A stretch of DNA of 64,000 nucleotides from Nocardioides sp. (GTDB lineage: Bacteria; Actinomycetota; Actinomycetes; Propionibacteriales; Nocardioidaceae). Under the pieces are notes generated by a model. It searched no databases, was not told where the DNA came from, and was given only the letters and a program-made list of their open reading frames with translations. Position numbers and translations under genes: made by a program. The stretch spans positions 1,774,001-1,838,000 of the forward strand of contig JBAOIH010000001.1 of the NCBI GenBank assembly GCA_037045645.1. The letters run 5' to 3'. Shown one piece after another: positions 15,226 to 23,148 of this stretch (within the stretch, counting starts at the first letter, position 1; the number at the start of each line of letters is the position of its first letter).

Positions 15226-15447
15226 TCACCCGACCTTCGCGGACGGAATGGGGGTCAGCATGTTGTCGAGGTCGGCCCGGTCGATCTTGATGAGCCGGGA
15301 ACCTCGGACACGTCGGGCGGGCAATAGGCCGCGCGCGATGTAGTTGCGGATCGTTCTGTCGGTTACGCCGATGTAGTCGGCGGCCTCGGCTTGAGACAGC
15401 CAGGGGCGTAGTTCTGAGCGCGACGCAACTTGATTGATGTTGGACAT
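15226..15447 (-). CDS. Excisionase/MerR-type helix-turn-helix protein
   Basis: A 73-residue winged-helix protein: LSQAEAADYIGVTDRTIRNY, then ARGLLPARRVRGSRLIKI and DRADLDNML, the layout of phage excisionases and similar small DNA-binding proteins. Excisionases bend attachment-site DNA and set the direction of integrase. It is directly downstream of the integrase on the same strand. With the integrase lost it has no obvious partner, though it could act as a repressor. Confidence 0.8.
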   Translation of the reverse strand: MSNINQVASRSELRPWLSQAEAADYIGVTDRTIRNYIARGLLPARRVRGSRLIKIDRADLDNMLTPIPSAKVG

Positions 15448-15569
15448 AGCGAAGCCACCCTCTTCAGGGTCTGGCTCGCCGCCCGTTTTGCCTCCGCGAG
15501 CGTCCGCCGACTCAGCGGCCTATGACGTTGATGCCGACACTAGCAGTCCATTACCTCCCGATTCGGGCC

Positions 15570-17012
15570 TCAACGTGTCGCGTGTTGGACCCCTTCCTCC
15601 AACTGGTTCAAGATCCAATCGAGCCCGATATGACGTTCAGAGCGGCAGCGACACATTGCGCGGTAGATGGTGGCGGTTCGCAGCCGGCGATCTGGACTCA
15701 TGTCCAACGCTGCCAGGCGCCAGCCCTTCGCCAGTCTGGGAACACCCGGCGTGAAAGGACCGAGGCCTTCCCGATCCTGGCCCCGTGTCGCAACGTCGGG
15801 ACAGGGGTCGAGGTCCAGCACCTCCAGGACAACGTCACCGCACGCCCTGCAGCGAACCTCGAGGAGTTGGAACTTCTCTCGCACGCGTTTGGGCTTTCGA
15901 GACAGGACGCGCCACTGGCGGCCGAGGGGTTGGGCGGCCTGGGGGGTGGAGTCGCCTAGGAACTTCTGAACCTCGGCGTCGGTGGCCCCTTGTTGGGCCA
16001 TGAGCGTGGCACCGGTGGCGCGTAGGTCGTGGAAGTGCAGCGACGGGCAGCCAGCGGCTTGCCGTGCGGCGTACCAGCCCTTTTCCCGCGGCGCGAAGGT
16101 GTGCTTGGTGTGTTTGCCGTCTTTCTGTGCCCGCTTGCAGGTCGAGGGGATGAGTTTGCAGGTAGAGCAGGACACCTTGCCGTAGAACGTGCTGGGCGCA
16201 AGGTGTCCACCGTTCGTACCGGGGAACAACAACCCCTCGCGGCCAGTGACGTTGCCGTGCAGGTGCTTGCGCAAGTCCTCTAGGACCACGGCCGGAATGT
16301 GCATGTCGCGGTTGCCCGCCTCGGACTTCGGACCCTTGGCCTTCACGCCCTCGGACCTCGACCTCGAAACCGCACGCCGCACGCGAATCAGTCCCGCGTC
16401 CAGGTCGATATCCCAGCGCCGCAGCTCGACGATCTCGCCGTACCGTAGGCCAGTCCACAAACCGAGCAGCACCAGCAGACGCCACTGCGGCCGGATGGTG
16501 TCGAGGATGACCTCCATCTGTGCGCTGGTGGCCAACTCGCTGCGCTTGGTGCTGGGTGAGGAACCGCCACCACGCACCGCAAACGGGTTGACCCTTCCCA
16601 CCAGTGGCCCATGCGCGCTGGTGGCCGTGTTCATCACCGCGCGGCCAAACGAGTAGGCGTGCGCCTTGGTCGTCTCGCCGGTGTCAGTCTTGCGCTTGCG
16701 CTTCACCTTCAGCGTGTCGTACCAGACGTTGACCATGCCCGGCGTGATCGTGTCCAGCGGCAGCGCCCCGAACGTCGGCGCGACATAGTGCGTGAGCAAC
16801 GAGTGATAGTGTTCGCGTGTCCTCGCGGCCAACGGCTTGCCGCCCTTGTTCTTGCGGGTCGCAATCCACTGATCGGCGTACTCGCCGAACGTCGGCAACT
16901 TCGACGCCTCGGCCCGTGCGGCGGCCTCGGCACGACGGGTCAGAGGCGGCGTCCAGCCCTCGGGGTCGTTCTCGATGCGCTTCATCTCGCTCGCCAGCCA
17001 TGGACCGACGTG
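15570..17012 (-). pseudogene. Tyrosine integrase, truncated at both ends and fused
   Basis: The core is a phage integrase: PTFGEYADQWIATRKNKGG, catalytic Arg in LLGLWTGLRYGEIVELRRW, and HDLR in SLHFHDLRATGATLMA. After EVQKFLGDSTPQAA (about 15925) homology ends: the region with the last His/Trp and the tyrosine nucleophile is gone. What follows holds CRACGDVVLEVLDLDPCPD, a likely zinc-ribbon piece of another phage gene. Upstream, the frame enters at PWLASEMKRIENDPEGW, so the arm-binding N-terminus is lost too; the ATG at 16985 is internal to the original protein. Not active as a recombinase. Confidence 0.85.
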
Positions 17013-17079
17013 GCTGGTGGACGCGCTGGCGCGTGATGCCCAACAGTTCTGCCGCCTCGGCAGCGCCCACCGAGATCAT
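17012..17079 (-). pseudogene. Helix-turn-helix gene fragment cut by the prophage junction
   Basis: From the ATG at 17079, which overlaps the stop of the potassium channel gene (ATGA), the frame reads MISVGAAEAAELLGITRQRV and then H-Q, the start of a DNA-binding domain. Beyond that the reading becomes a shadow of integrase. GGAGG lies just upstream of the ATG. I read it as the start of a chromosomal gene that followed the channel gene and was cut when the element's right end was deleted. It could instead be an excisionase-like gene of the element. Confidence 0.5.
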
Positions 17080-18170
17080 TCCTCCTCGATCGACTTGAGT
17101 TCCCCGTGCGTCCCCGGACGTGGCGCCCACGGGCGCTCCTTGGCCGGGCGTACGACTACGAGCTTGTCTCCGCGGCTCAACTGCGCCACGACCGGATCGA
17201 AGTAGCGATAGACCTTCTCGTCGCGTACGACCGAGATCACCTGGTCCGGCAGCGAGGTCGGGGTCTTGCCCACTTCGGTGACCAGGATGTCGCGTTCGGC
17301 CACCTCGAGACCCTCGCCGTACGTCAGCAGGTCCTCCATCACCGCACCCAGCGACGGCGACAGCGATGACAGGCCCAACAGGCGGCCGACGGCCGCGGAC
17401 GAGGTGATGACGGAGTCAGCGCCGGACTGCCGCATCAGGGGAACGTTGGCCTGCTCGCGCACCGACGCGATGATCGAGGCGTCGGGGTTCATCTCGCGTA
17501 CGGTCAACGTCACCATCATGTTGCGTGAGTCGTCATCGGTCGTGACGATGACGTGAGTCGCGGTGTTCACGTCGGCGCGCTTCAATATCTCGCGCCGCGT
17601 CGCGTCACCCTCGAAGATGGCCAGACCGTCGACCTGGGCGTCGCCCTTCGCCGTCGCGCTCGGGTCGATGATCAGCAGTTCTTCTTTGGCGGTGCCGTTG
17701 CGCAGCATCGTCTGCGCTGCACTACGGCCCTTGGTGCCGTAGCCCACGATCACGATGTGGTGGTTCATCTTCTTCCTCCATCGAGCAACGCGAATGATGT
17801 CGCGGCCCTGCTTGGCGAGCACTTCGAGCGTCGTACCGATCAGCAGCACCAGGAACGCGATGCGCAACGGCGTGATCACGAAGGCGTTGACCAGCCGTGC
17901 AGAGTCGCTGGCCGGTGTGATGTCCCCGTAGCCGGTCGTGCTCAGCGTGACGGTCGTGTAATACATCGCGTCGATCAACCCCACCTTCTTGGTGGGGTCG
18001 TTGTTGTCGACGTAACCGTGACGGTCGAGATAAACCAACAGCACCGTGAACACGAGGATGAAGACCGAGGCCAGGATGCGGCGAGTCAGTTCGTACCACG
18101 GCGAGCGTTGTCGATCCGGGAGCGACAGCATTCCTGCCTGCGGGGCCTGCCCGGCCTGGTGTTGCGCCAC
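17076..18170 (-). CDS. Two-helix potassium channel with TrkA-N domain
   Basis: A 364-residue protein: two membrane helices around 33-50 and 95-118 with the pore IDAMYYTTVTLSTTGYGDITP (selectivity filter TGYGD intact), then a Rossmann RCK/TrkA-N domain starting HIVIVGYGTKGRSAAQTML and a TrkA-C-like end. It is a K+ channel gated by ligand at the RCK domain, like MthK/Kch. A TAGGTT box 6 nt before the GTG start suggests a leaderless transcript from within the end of the YihY gene. It contrasts with the damaged channel at 4655. Confidence 0.88.
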   Translation of the reverse strand: MAQHQAGQAPQAGMLSLPDRQRSPWYELTRRILASVFILVFTVLLVYLDRHGYVDNNDPTKKVGLIDAMYYTTVTLSTTGYGDITPASDSARLVNAFVITPLRIAFLVLLIGTTLEVLAKQGRDIIRVARWRKKMNHHIVIVGYGTKGRSAAQTMLRNGTAKEELLIIDPSATAKGDAQVDGLAIFEGDATRREILKRADVNTATHVIVTTDDDSRNMMVTLTVREMNPDASIIASVREQANVPLMRQSGADSVITSSAAVGRLLGLSSLSPSLGAVMEDLLTYGEGLEVAERDILVTEVGKTPTSLPDQVISVVRDEKVYRYFDPVVAQLSRGDKLVVVRPAKERPWAPRPGTHGELKSIEEE

Positions 18171-18176
18171 AGCGGC

Positions 18177-18182
18177 AACCTA
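18177..18182 (-). promoter_or_regulatory. -10 element TAGGTT of the potassium channel gene
   Basis: TAGGTT lies 6 nt before GTG 18170, and its TAG is also the stop codon of the YihY gene. No Shine-Dalgarno precedes the GTG. Confidence 0.4.
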
Positions 18183-19157
18183 TCCCCTGGTCCGCCACGA
18201 CGTGGGGAGGCGGTCACGAATCCGGGCAAGCAGCTGTTCGCGAGCGCGGGTGGTGCTCTTCTGCGGGAACACCTCATCGAAGGCGGCGTTGACCGCAGCG
18301 CCGATCAGCACCGCGATCGACAAGACGTACAACCACAAGAGCACGGCGATGGGTGCTGCGAGCGGGCCGTAGATCGAACGAGATTCGGCAGCGGTCACGG
18401 TCAACACCCAACGAAGCACGAAAGAGCCGCCCACCCACACGACAAGCGAGAAGGTGGCACCGGGCAGGTTGAAGCCCCAGTTCGTACGCACCGGAACCGC
18501 CACGTGATAGAGCGTGGCCAGGAAGCAGATGCACGCCACGATCACCGTCGGCCAATAGAACGACATCAAGAAGTCGAGGCGACGCGGCAGCACGGACGCC
18601 ACCAGACTCGGGCCCGCGACGACCAGCGGGATCGCAATCGCGCCGGTTATGACCGCGAGGATGTAGAGCAGGAAGGACAGCGCACGGGTCTTGACGATCC
18701 CACGATGGCCACCCAGTCCGTGCATGATCGTGATCGTGTCGACGAAGACGTTGAGCGCACGCGACCCGGACCAGAGCGCAAGAACGAAACCCATCGAAAT
18801 GACGTCATAGCGAGGCCCCTCCAAGACCTGATCGAGCGTCTTCTCGATAACCTGCGCGACGGCACGTTCGGTCAGGGCCTGTCTGGCCAGGTCGAGGATG
18901 GCGGCACGCACGTCGGCGATCTGGGCGGCGCTGAACTGATCGGTCACATAGCCGATGCCACCGGCAAGGGCGAAGATCAGCGGCGGAATCGACAACACGG
19001 CGAAGAATGCTGCCTCGGCGGCGAGTCCGGTCACGCGATAGCGCAGACACGAACCCACCGTGGTGACGATCAGGCGCCACAGGGTGTGCCGCACTCGCCC
19101 GAGCAGGCTGGCGGCGTCGGCGGGGGCGGAGTCCGCCTGCTCCCCCGCCCCAGCCAT
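18180..19157 (-). CDS. YihY/BrkB-family membrane protein
   Basis: A 325-residue inner-membrane protein with six hydrophobic segments and family signatures GLAAEAAFFAVLSIPPLIFA and the central LWSGSRALNVFVDTITIMHG, then YGPLAAPIAVLLWLYVLSIA. Family members were once called ribonuclease BN by error; the function is unknown, with a suspected envelope or transport role. It diverges from the acyl-CoA dehydrogenase gene with a 17-bp gap. Confidence 0.85.
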   Translation of the reverse strand: MAGAGEQADSAPADAASLLGRVRHTLWRLIVTTVGSCLRYRVTGLAAEAAFFAVLSIPPLIFALAGGIGYVTDQFSAAQIADVRAAILDLARQALTERAVAQVIEKTLDQVLEGPRYDVISMGFVLALWSGSRALNVFVDTITIMHGLGGHRGIVKTRALSFLLYILAVITGAIAIPLVVAGPSLVASVLPRRLDFLMSFYWPTVIVACICFLATLYHVAVPVRTNWGFNLPGATFSLVVWVGGSFVLRWVLTVTAAESRSIYGPLAAPIAVLLWLYVLSIAVLIGAAVNAAFDEVFPQKSTTRAREQLLARIRDRLPTSWRTRG

Positions 19158-19162
19158 GGCCG

Positions 19163-19168
19163 TACGGT
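19163..19168 (+). promoter_or_regulatory. -10 element TACGGT of the AidB-like gene
   Basis: TACGGT sits 6 nt before ATG 19175 in the 17-bp gap between two divergent genes. The -35 region must lie inside the YihY coding sequence. Confidence 0.4.
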
Positions 19169-19174
19169 AGCCGC

Positions 19175-20815
19175 ATGAGCGTGCCTGAACCGGTATCCGA
19201 ACTGCGTCGTGTCACCAACCAGCCGCCCCCGCTCACCGGACACAACGTCATCACCTCCGACGCCGCCTTGAGCGAGGCGGTCGTACGCCACGCATCGCCC
19301 GAGGTCCTCGAAGACCTGGTCGCGCTGGGGGCCGAGGCGGGCACGGAGGAGGCACGTACGCACGGCCTGCTCGCCAACCAGCACCCGCCGACACTGCGAC
19401 CGTACGACCGCTTCGGTGCCCGCATCGACGAAGTCGACTTCCACCCTTCGTGGCATTGGCTGATGGAGCGCGGCATCGGGCACGGGCTCGCGGCCGCGCC
19501 CTGGGAGTCGGACTCACCGCACGCGCACGTACGCCGGGCCGCGGGGTTCTTCGCGTGGTCCCAGACCGAGCCTGGGCACGGCTGCCCGATCTCGATGACG
19601 TACGCCGCGATCCCCGCCCTGCGCGTCGACGACGCGATCGCGAAGGAGTGGACGCCGCTGCTGGCCTCGCGTTCGTACGACCCGGGCGTACGGCAGGCGT
19701 CGACGAAGCTCGGGGCGCTGGCCGGAATGGGGATGACCGAGAAGCAAGGCGGGTCCGACGTCCGCACCAACATCACCGTGGCGACGCCGACCGACGATGG
19801 CGGGTACGCGCTGCACGGGCACAAGTGGTTCACCTCGGCGCCGATGAACGACCTCTTCCTCGTCCTCGCCCAGACCGAAGGCGGCGTGACGTGTTTCGTA
19901 GTGCCTCGCGTGTTGGCGGACGGCACCCGCAATCAACTCGACGTGGTGCGGCTGAAGGACAAACTGGGCAACCGGTCCAATGCGTCGTCGGAGTTGGAGT
20001 TCCGAGGCACCTGGGCGCAGCGCCTGGGTGATGAGGGGCGCGGGGTGCGCACCATCATCGAGATGGTCGCGGCCACCCGTCTGGATTGTGTCTTGGGATC
20101 GGCGTCGCTGATGCGCCGGGCACTGGCCGAGGCCTCCTGGCACGTGTCACACCGCGCGGCCTTCGGCTCGCTGCTCGTGGACAAGCCGCTGATGCAGAAC
20201 GTGATCGCCGATCTCGCCGTCGAATCCGAGGCGGCCACCGCGCTCGCGCTGCGCCTGGCCTCGGCCGTCGACAACCTGCACGACCCACACGAGGCGGCAC
20301 TGCGGCGCATCGCGTTGCCGTTGGCGAAGTTCTGGGTCTGCAAACGCACCCCGGCGATGGTCGCCGAGGCGCTGGAGTGCCTGGGCGGCAATGGCTACGT
20401 CGAGGAGTCGGGTCTGCCCCTGCTGTTTCGCGAGTCGCCGCTCAACTCCATCTGGGAGGGCTCGGGCAACGTCAATGCGCTCGACGTACTCCGCGCGCTC
20501 TCGCGTGAGCCGGAGGTCCTGGAAGCGTGGATCCACGAGGTCGGGCTGGCACGCGGAGCCGATGCTCGCTTGGATCGCGCGATCGACGAGACGTTGGCGT
20601 TGCTCGGCGAGTCAGGTGCCCGGGAGTCGGGCGCGCGACGTCTGGCCGGTCAGATGGCTGCCTGTCTACAGGGCTCGCTGCTGGTGCGTTTCGCCCCGCC
20701 CGACGTCGCCGATGTGTTCTGCGCCTCGCGGCTGGCCGGACATTCCGGCACATACGGCATGCTCGCCGGCGGGGACCTTCGTGGCCTCGTCGACCGCACG
20801 ACCCCGGAGTTCTGA
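19175..20815 (+). CDS. aidB: AidB-like acyl-CoA dehydrogenase
   Basis: A 546-residue flavoprotein. The N-terminal extension with NQPPPLTGHNVITSDAALSE is typical of AidB. The dehydrogenase domain has MTEKQGGSDVRTNITVA, HGHKWFTSAPMNDLFLVLA and the C-terminal LECLGGNGYVEESGLPLLFR with GSGNVNALDVLR. E. coli AidB belongs to the adaptive response to alkylation and binds FAD and DNA; its chemistry is uncertain. The stop overlaps the next gene by one base (TGATG), so the two are cotranscribed. Confidence 0.88.
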   Translation: MSVPEPVSELRRVTNQPPPLTGHNVITSDAALSEAVVRHASPEVLEDLVALGAEAGTEEARTHGLLANQHPPTLRPYDRFGARIDEVDFHPSWHWLMERGIGHGLAAAPWESDSPHAHVRRAAGFFAWSQTEPGHGCPISMTYAAIPALRVDDAIAKEWTPLLASRSYDPGVRQASTKLGALAGMGMTEKQGGSDVRTNITVATPTDDGGYALHGHKWFTSAPMNDLFLVLAQTEGGVTCFVVPRVLADGTRNQLDVVRLKDKLGNRSNASSELEFRGTWAQRLGDEGRGVRTIIEMVAATRLDCVLGSASLMRRALAEASWHVSHRAAFGSLLVDKPLMQNVIADLAVESEAATALALRLASAVDNLHDPHEAALRRIALPLAKFWVCKRTPAMVAEALECLGGNGYVEESGLPLLFRESPLNSIWEGSGNVNALDVLRALSREPEVLEAWIHEVGLARGADARLDRAIDETLALLGESGARESGARRLAGQMAACLQGSLLVRFAPPDVADVFCASRLAGHSGTYGMLAGGDLRGLVDRTTPEF

Positions 20816-21341
20816 TGCCGCACGAATGGGACGCAGCCACCTACGACTCCCTGCCGCTGCCTCATGTCGCCTGGGGTCGGCGAGTGCTCGACCGGATGAC
20901 ACTGCACGACGACTGGCGGCCTTCCACTGGATCACCGACCACGATCTGCTCTTCGCCAACCTGGCCGCATCAACCCGGGAGGGCGGTCGGCTCACCAGTG
21001 ACTGCGGCGGCCAGGGCCAACTCGCCCACCTCAACGCAGCGTTGGTCCAGGTGACGGGCACCGAGAAGTGGGGAGTCGAGTTCGCGGGAATCGCCGAGAC
21101 ACAGCGGTCGCTGCAAGACAACGGCTGGACGGTCGAGTCCGTGCGCTTGCGCCCCGACCCGCTGCGCCTGGAGGACCCCGCTCTCATGGAGACCTACCTG
21201 GCAACCGTGTGCTTGAGCAGTTATGTCGTCGGTCTGGCACCCAGCCAGGCGCGCGAGTTCGTCCGGGAGGTCAGACTGGCGATGGCTGAGCCGGTGATCG
21301 ACTACGTCCGTCTGGAGATCGACGCGGTCCGGGCTGACTGA
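20815..21341 (+). pseudogene. Class I methyltransferase with internal deletion
   Basis: It starts MPHEWDAATYDSLPLPHVAW, as in trans-aconitate-2-methyltransferase-like proteins, up to RMTLHDD (about 20910). There the frame changes and AAFHWITDHDLLFANLA follows, the part after the SAM site, and runs on to 21341. The intervening ~70 residues with the glycine-rich SAM motif are missing. Without them no methyl transfer is possible. This is a deletion and not a one-base slip, so unlike other breaks in the window it is unlikely to be a base-call error. Confidence 0.75.
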
Positions 21342-21346
21342 CCGGG

Positions 21347-22819
21347 TCAGCTCAGGACGAGACCGGGATACAGCGGGTGCTTGTCCAGCAACTCGGCGCT
21401 TTGCGACTTCACTCGGTCGGCCACTCCGTCGGCCAGCGCGTAGGTCGCCTTGGAGGGGCCGCCCGCCTTGGTGGTGCCCGGCTGGGTGTTGGCCAGCACA
21501 TCCACGATCAACTCGGCCACCTTGTCGAACTCGTCGGCACCGAAACCGCGCGTTGTCAGCGCCGGGGTGCCGATGCGCACACCCGAGGTGTACCAAGCAC
21601 CGTTGGGGTCCGCGGGCACCGAGTTGCGGTTCGTGACGATCCCGGCATCGAGCAGCGCGGACTCGGCCTGTCGCCCGGTGACACCGAACGAGTTCACGTC
21701 CAGCAGCACGATGTGGTTGTCGGTGCCATCCGTGACGAGTTTGACCCCGCGCTTCTGGAGCCCGTCGGCCAAGGTCTTGGCGTTGTCCGCGACGTTCTGG
21801 GCATAGGTACGGAAGTCGGCGGTGCGCGCTTCGGCCAGGGCAACAGCCTTGGCCGCCATCATGTGCGACAGCGGTCCACCCAGCACGAGCGGGCAGCCGC
21901 GGTCGACCGACGGGGCGTACTCCTCCGTGGCGAGCACCAGGCCACCGCGCGGGCCGCGCAGCGACTTGTGCGTCGTGGTGGTGACGATGTGCGCGTGCGG
22001 CACCGGGTCCTCGTCTCCGGTGAAGACCTTGCCCGCCACCAGACCGGCAAAGTGCGCCATGTCGACCATCAGCGTCGCGCCGACCTCGTCGGCAATCTCG
22101 CGCATCTTGGCGAAGTTCACCCGACGCGGGTAGGCCGAGTAGCCCGCGATGATGACCAGGGGCTGAAACTCGCGCGCCTTCGCGCGGACCACGTCATAGT
22201 CGAGCAGACCGGTCTCCGGGTCGGTGCCGTACTGCTGCTGGTGGAACATCTTGCCGCTGATGTTGGGGCGGAAGCCATGGGTGAGGTGACCGCCGGCGTC
22301 CAGGGACATGCCGAGCAGGCGCTGATTGCCGAACTCGGCCCGCAGCGTCTCCCAGTCCGCCTCGGTGAGCTCGTCGACGTTCTTCGCCCCGAACTTCTCC
22401 AGCCAGGGACCCTCGACGCGGTGCGCCAGGATCGACCAGAAGGCCGTCAGGTTGGCGTCGATGCCCGAGTGCGGCTGGGCGTACGCGTACTCGGCGCCGA
22501 AGAGTTCGCGCGCGTGTTCGGCGGCCAGCGACTCGACGGTGTCGACGTTCTGACAGCCCGCATAGAAGCGGTGTCCGATGGTGCCTTCGGCGTACTTGTC
22601 GCTGAACCAGGTGCCCATCGTCAGCAGGACCGCCGGCGAGGCGTAGTTCTCACTGGCGATCAACTTCAGCGAGCCCCGTTGGTCGGCGAGTTCCTGGCGG
22701 GTGGCCTCGGCAATCCGCGGCTCGACCGTCTCGATCACCTTGAGTGCTGCGTTGTAGGCCTCGCTGGCGGTGTCGGCATAGCTGCGGCCGCTGAGGTCGG
22801 GTGTGGGGAGCTGACTCAT
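21347..22819 (-). CDS. glyA: Serine hydroxymethyltransferase
   Basis: A 490-residue PLP enzyme that converts serine and tetrahydrofolate to glycine and 5,10-methylene-THF. Family features: [20 protein letters not shown], cofactor lysine in [31 protein letters not shown] and the C-terminal [16 protein letters not shown]. It is longer than the usual ~420 residues because of an insert around [20 protein letters not shown], a form known from actinobacteria. The start MSQLPTPDL is supported by a TAGAGT box 7 nt upstream; the GTG/ATG at 22828 lies inside that spacer region and is rejected. Confidence 0.95.
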   Translation of the reverse strand: MSQLPTPDLSGRSYADTASEAYNAALKVIETVEPRIAEATRQELADQRGSLKLIASENYASPAVLLTMGTWFSDKYAEGTIGHRFYAGCQNVDTVESLAAEHARELFGAEYAYAQPHSGIDANLTAFWSILAHRVEGPWLEKFGAKNVDELTEADWETLRAEFGNQRLLGMSLDAGGHLTHGFRPNISGKMFHQQQYGTDPETGLLDYDVVRAKAREFQPLVIIAGYSAYPRRVNFAKMREIADEVGATLMVDMAHFAGLVAGKVFTGDEDPVPHAHIVTTTTHKSLRGPRGGLVLATEEYAPSVDRGCPLVLGGPLSHMMAAKAVALAEARTADFRTYAQNVADNAKTLADGLQKRGVKLVTDGTDNHIVLLDVNSFGVTGRQAESALLDAGIVTNRNSVPADPNGAWYTSGVRIGTPALTTRGFGADEFDKVAELIVDVLANTQPGTTKAGGPSKATYALADGVADRVKSQSAELLDKHPLYPGLVLS

Positions 22820-22826
22820 GGGCCGC

Positions 22827-22832
22827 ACTCTA
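22827..22832 (-). promoter_or_regulatory. -10 element TAGAGT of glyA
   Basis: TAGAGT ends 7 nt before the ATG at 22819, the same hexamer and spacing as for the aminotransferase at 1183. Confidence 0.5.
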
Positions 22833-22920
22833 GTGGTCGGCCTGCGCGGTGAATACGGGCCATTCCAAGCATGGCCTGGGTCACACCCGGTCCCCTTTCC
22901 ATGCTGCGTGTCTCATTGAT

Positions 22921-22936
22921 CGAGACGGCCGTCTCG
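22921..22936. promoter_or_regulatory. 16-bp perfect palindrome, candidate operator of the sulfur operon
   Basis: CGAGACGG followed by CCGTCTCG is an exact inverted repeat about 210 bp before the sulfite reductase start. GAGAC/GTCTC half sites recall the GAC/GTC core of actinobacterial sulfur-regulator boxes, but spacing differs from the known McbR site, so the regulator is not named. Confidence 0.4.
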
Positions 22937-23148
22937 TTGCATGAGATTCCACCTTGTGGAACGCCCGTCCGCACCCTGAGACTCCTTGACATGGTCAGTC
23001 GCGCAACACACGCCTTCCTAGTGGTCCGTCGCCACGTGGACTACGGGCGTACGCGAAGCATGATCTGTTGGCATCGCTGAACCGCCATCCAGCCCCAACC
23101 GCGCTCACCGTCGCGCGCGGATCAGCGAAACAAGAAGGACCCCCTCTC

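Larger units (their letters stand above)
3207..17012. mobile_element. Decayed prophage / prophage-derived element at tRNA-Val(CAC)
   Basis: The left boundary is the tRNA-Val(CAC) 3' end. The right boundary is where the truncated integrase frame meets a truncated helix-turn-helix gene (about 17012). Inside are an ImmA-like peptidase, a primase, head genes in the order portal, MuF, scaffold, capsid, an excisionase-like gene and an integrase. No terminase, tail, holin or lysis genes are present, and portal, capsid and integrase are each cut. It cannot form phage particles by itself as it stands. The exact ends are inferred. Confidence 0.8.
22820..23148. other. Divergent control region between glyA and the sulfite reductase operon
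   Basis: A 329-bp stretch without a gene. It holds the glyA -10 box, a perfect 16-bp palindrome (22921-22936), a TTCCAC-CTT-GTGGAA dyad (22948-22962) and a TTGACA hexamer (22986-22991) without a good -10 at the right distance. AAGAAGGA stands before the GTG of the reductase. Confidence 0.6.

Noticed and set aside
17064..17073. 10-bp match (CGCCCACCGA) to the tRNA-Val(CAC) 3' end as right attachment core
   Set aside because: Too short and in an HTH coding sequence; bases on both sides differ from the tRNA, and the integrase break lies on the inner side of it.
21377..22852. Long open frames antisense to glyA, rimO, ftsK, the nucleotidase and cydB
   Set aside because: They are typical high-GC shadows: no domains, arginine/glycine/histidine-rich, and opposite to strongly supported genes.
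22820..23148. Riboswitch upstream of glyA or the sulfite reductase operon
   Set aside because: glyA appears leaderless, and I could not find the conserved cores of SAM, glycine or cobalamin riboswitches in the 300 bp before the reductase.
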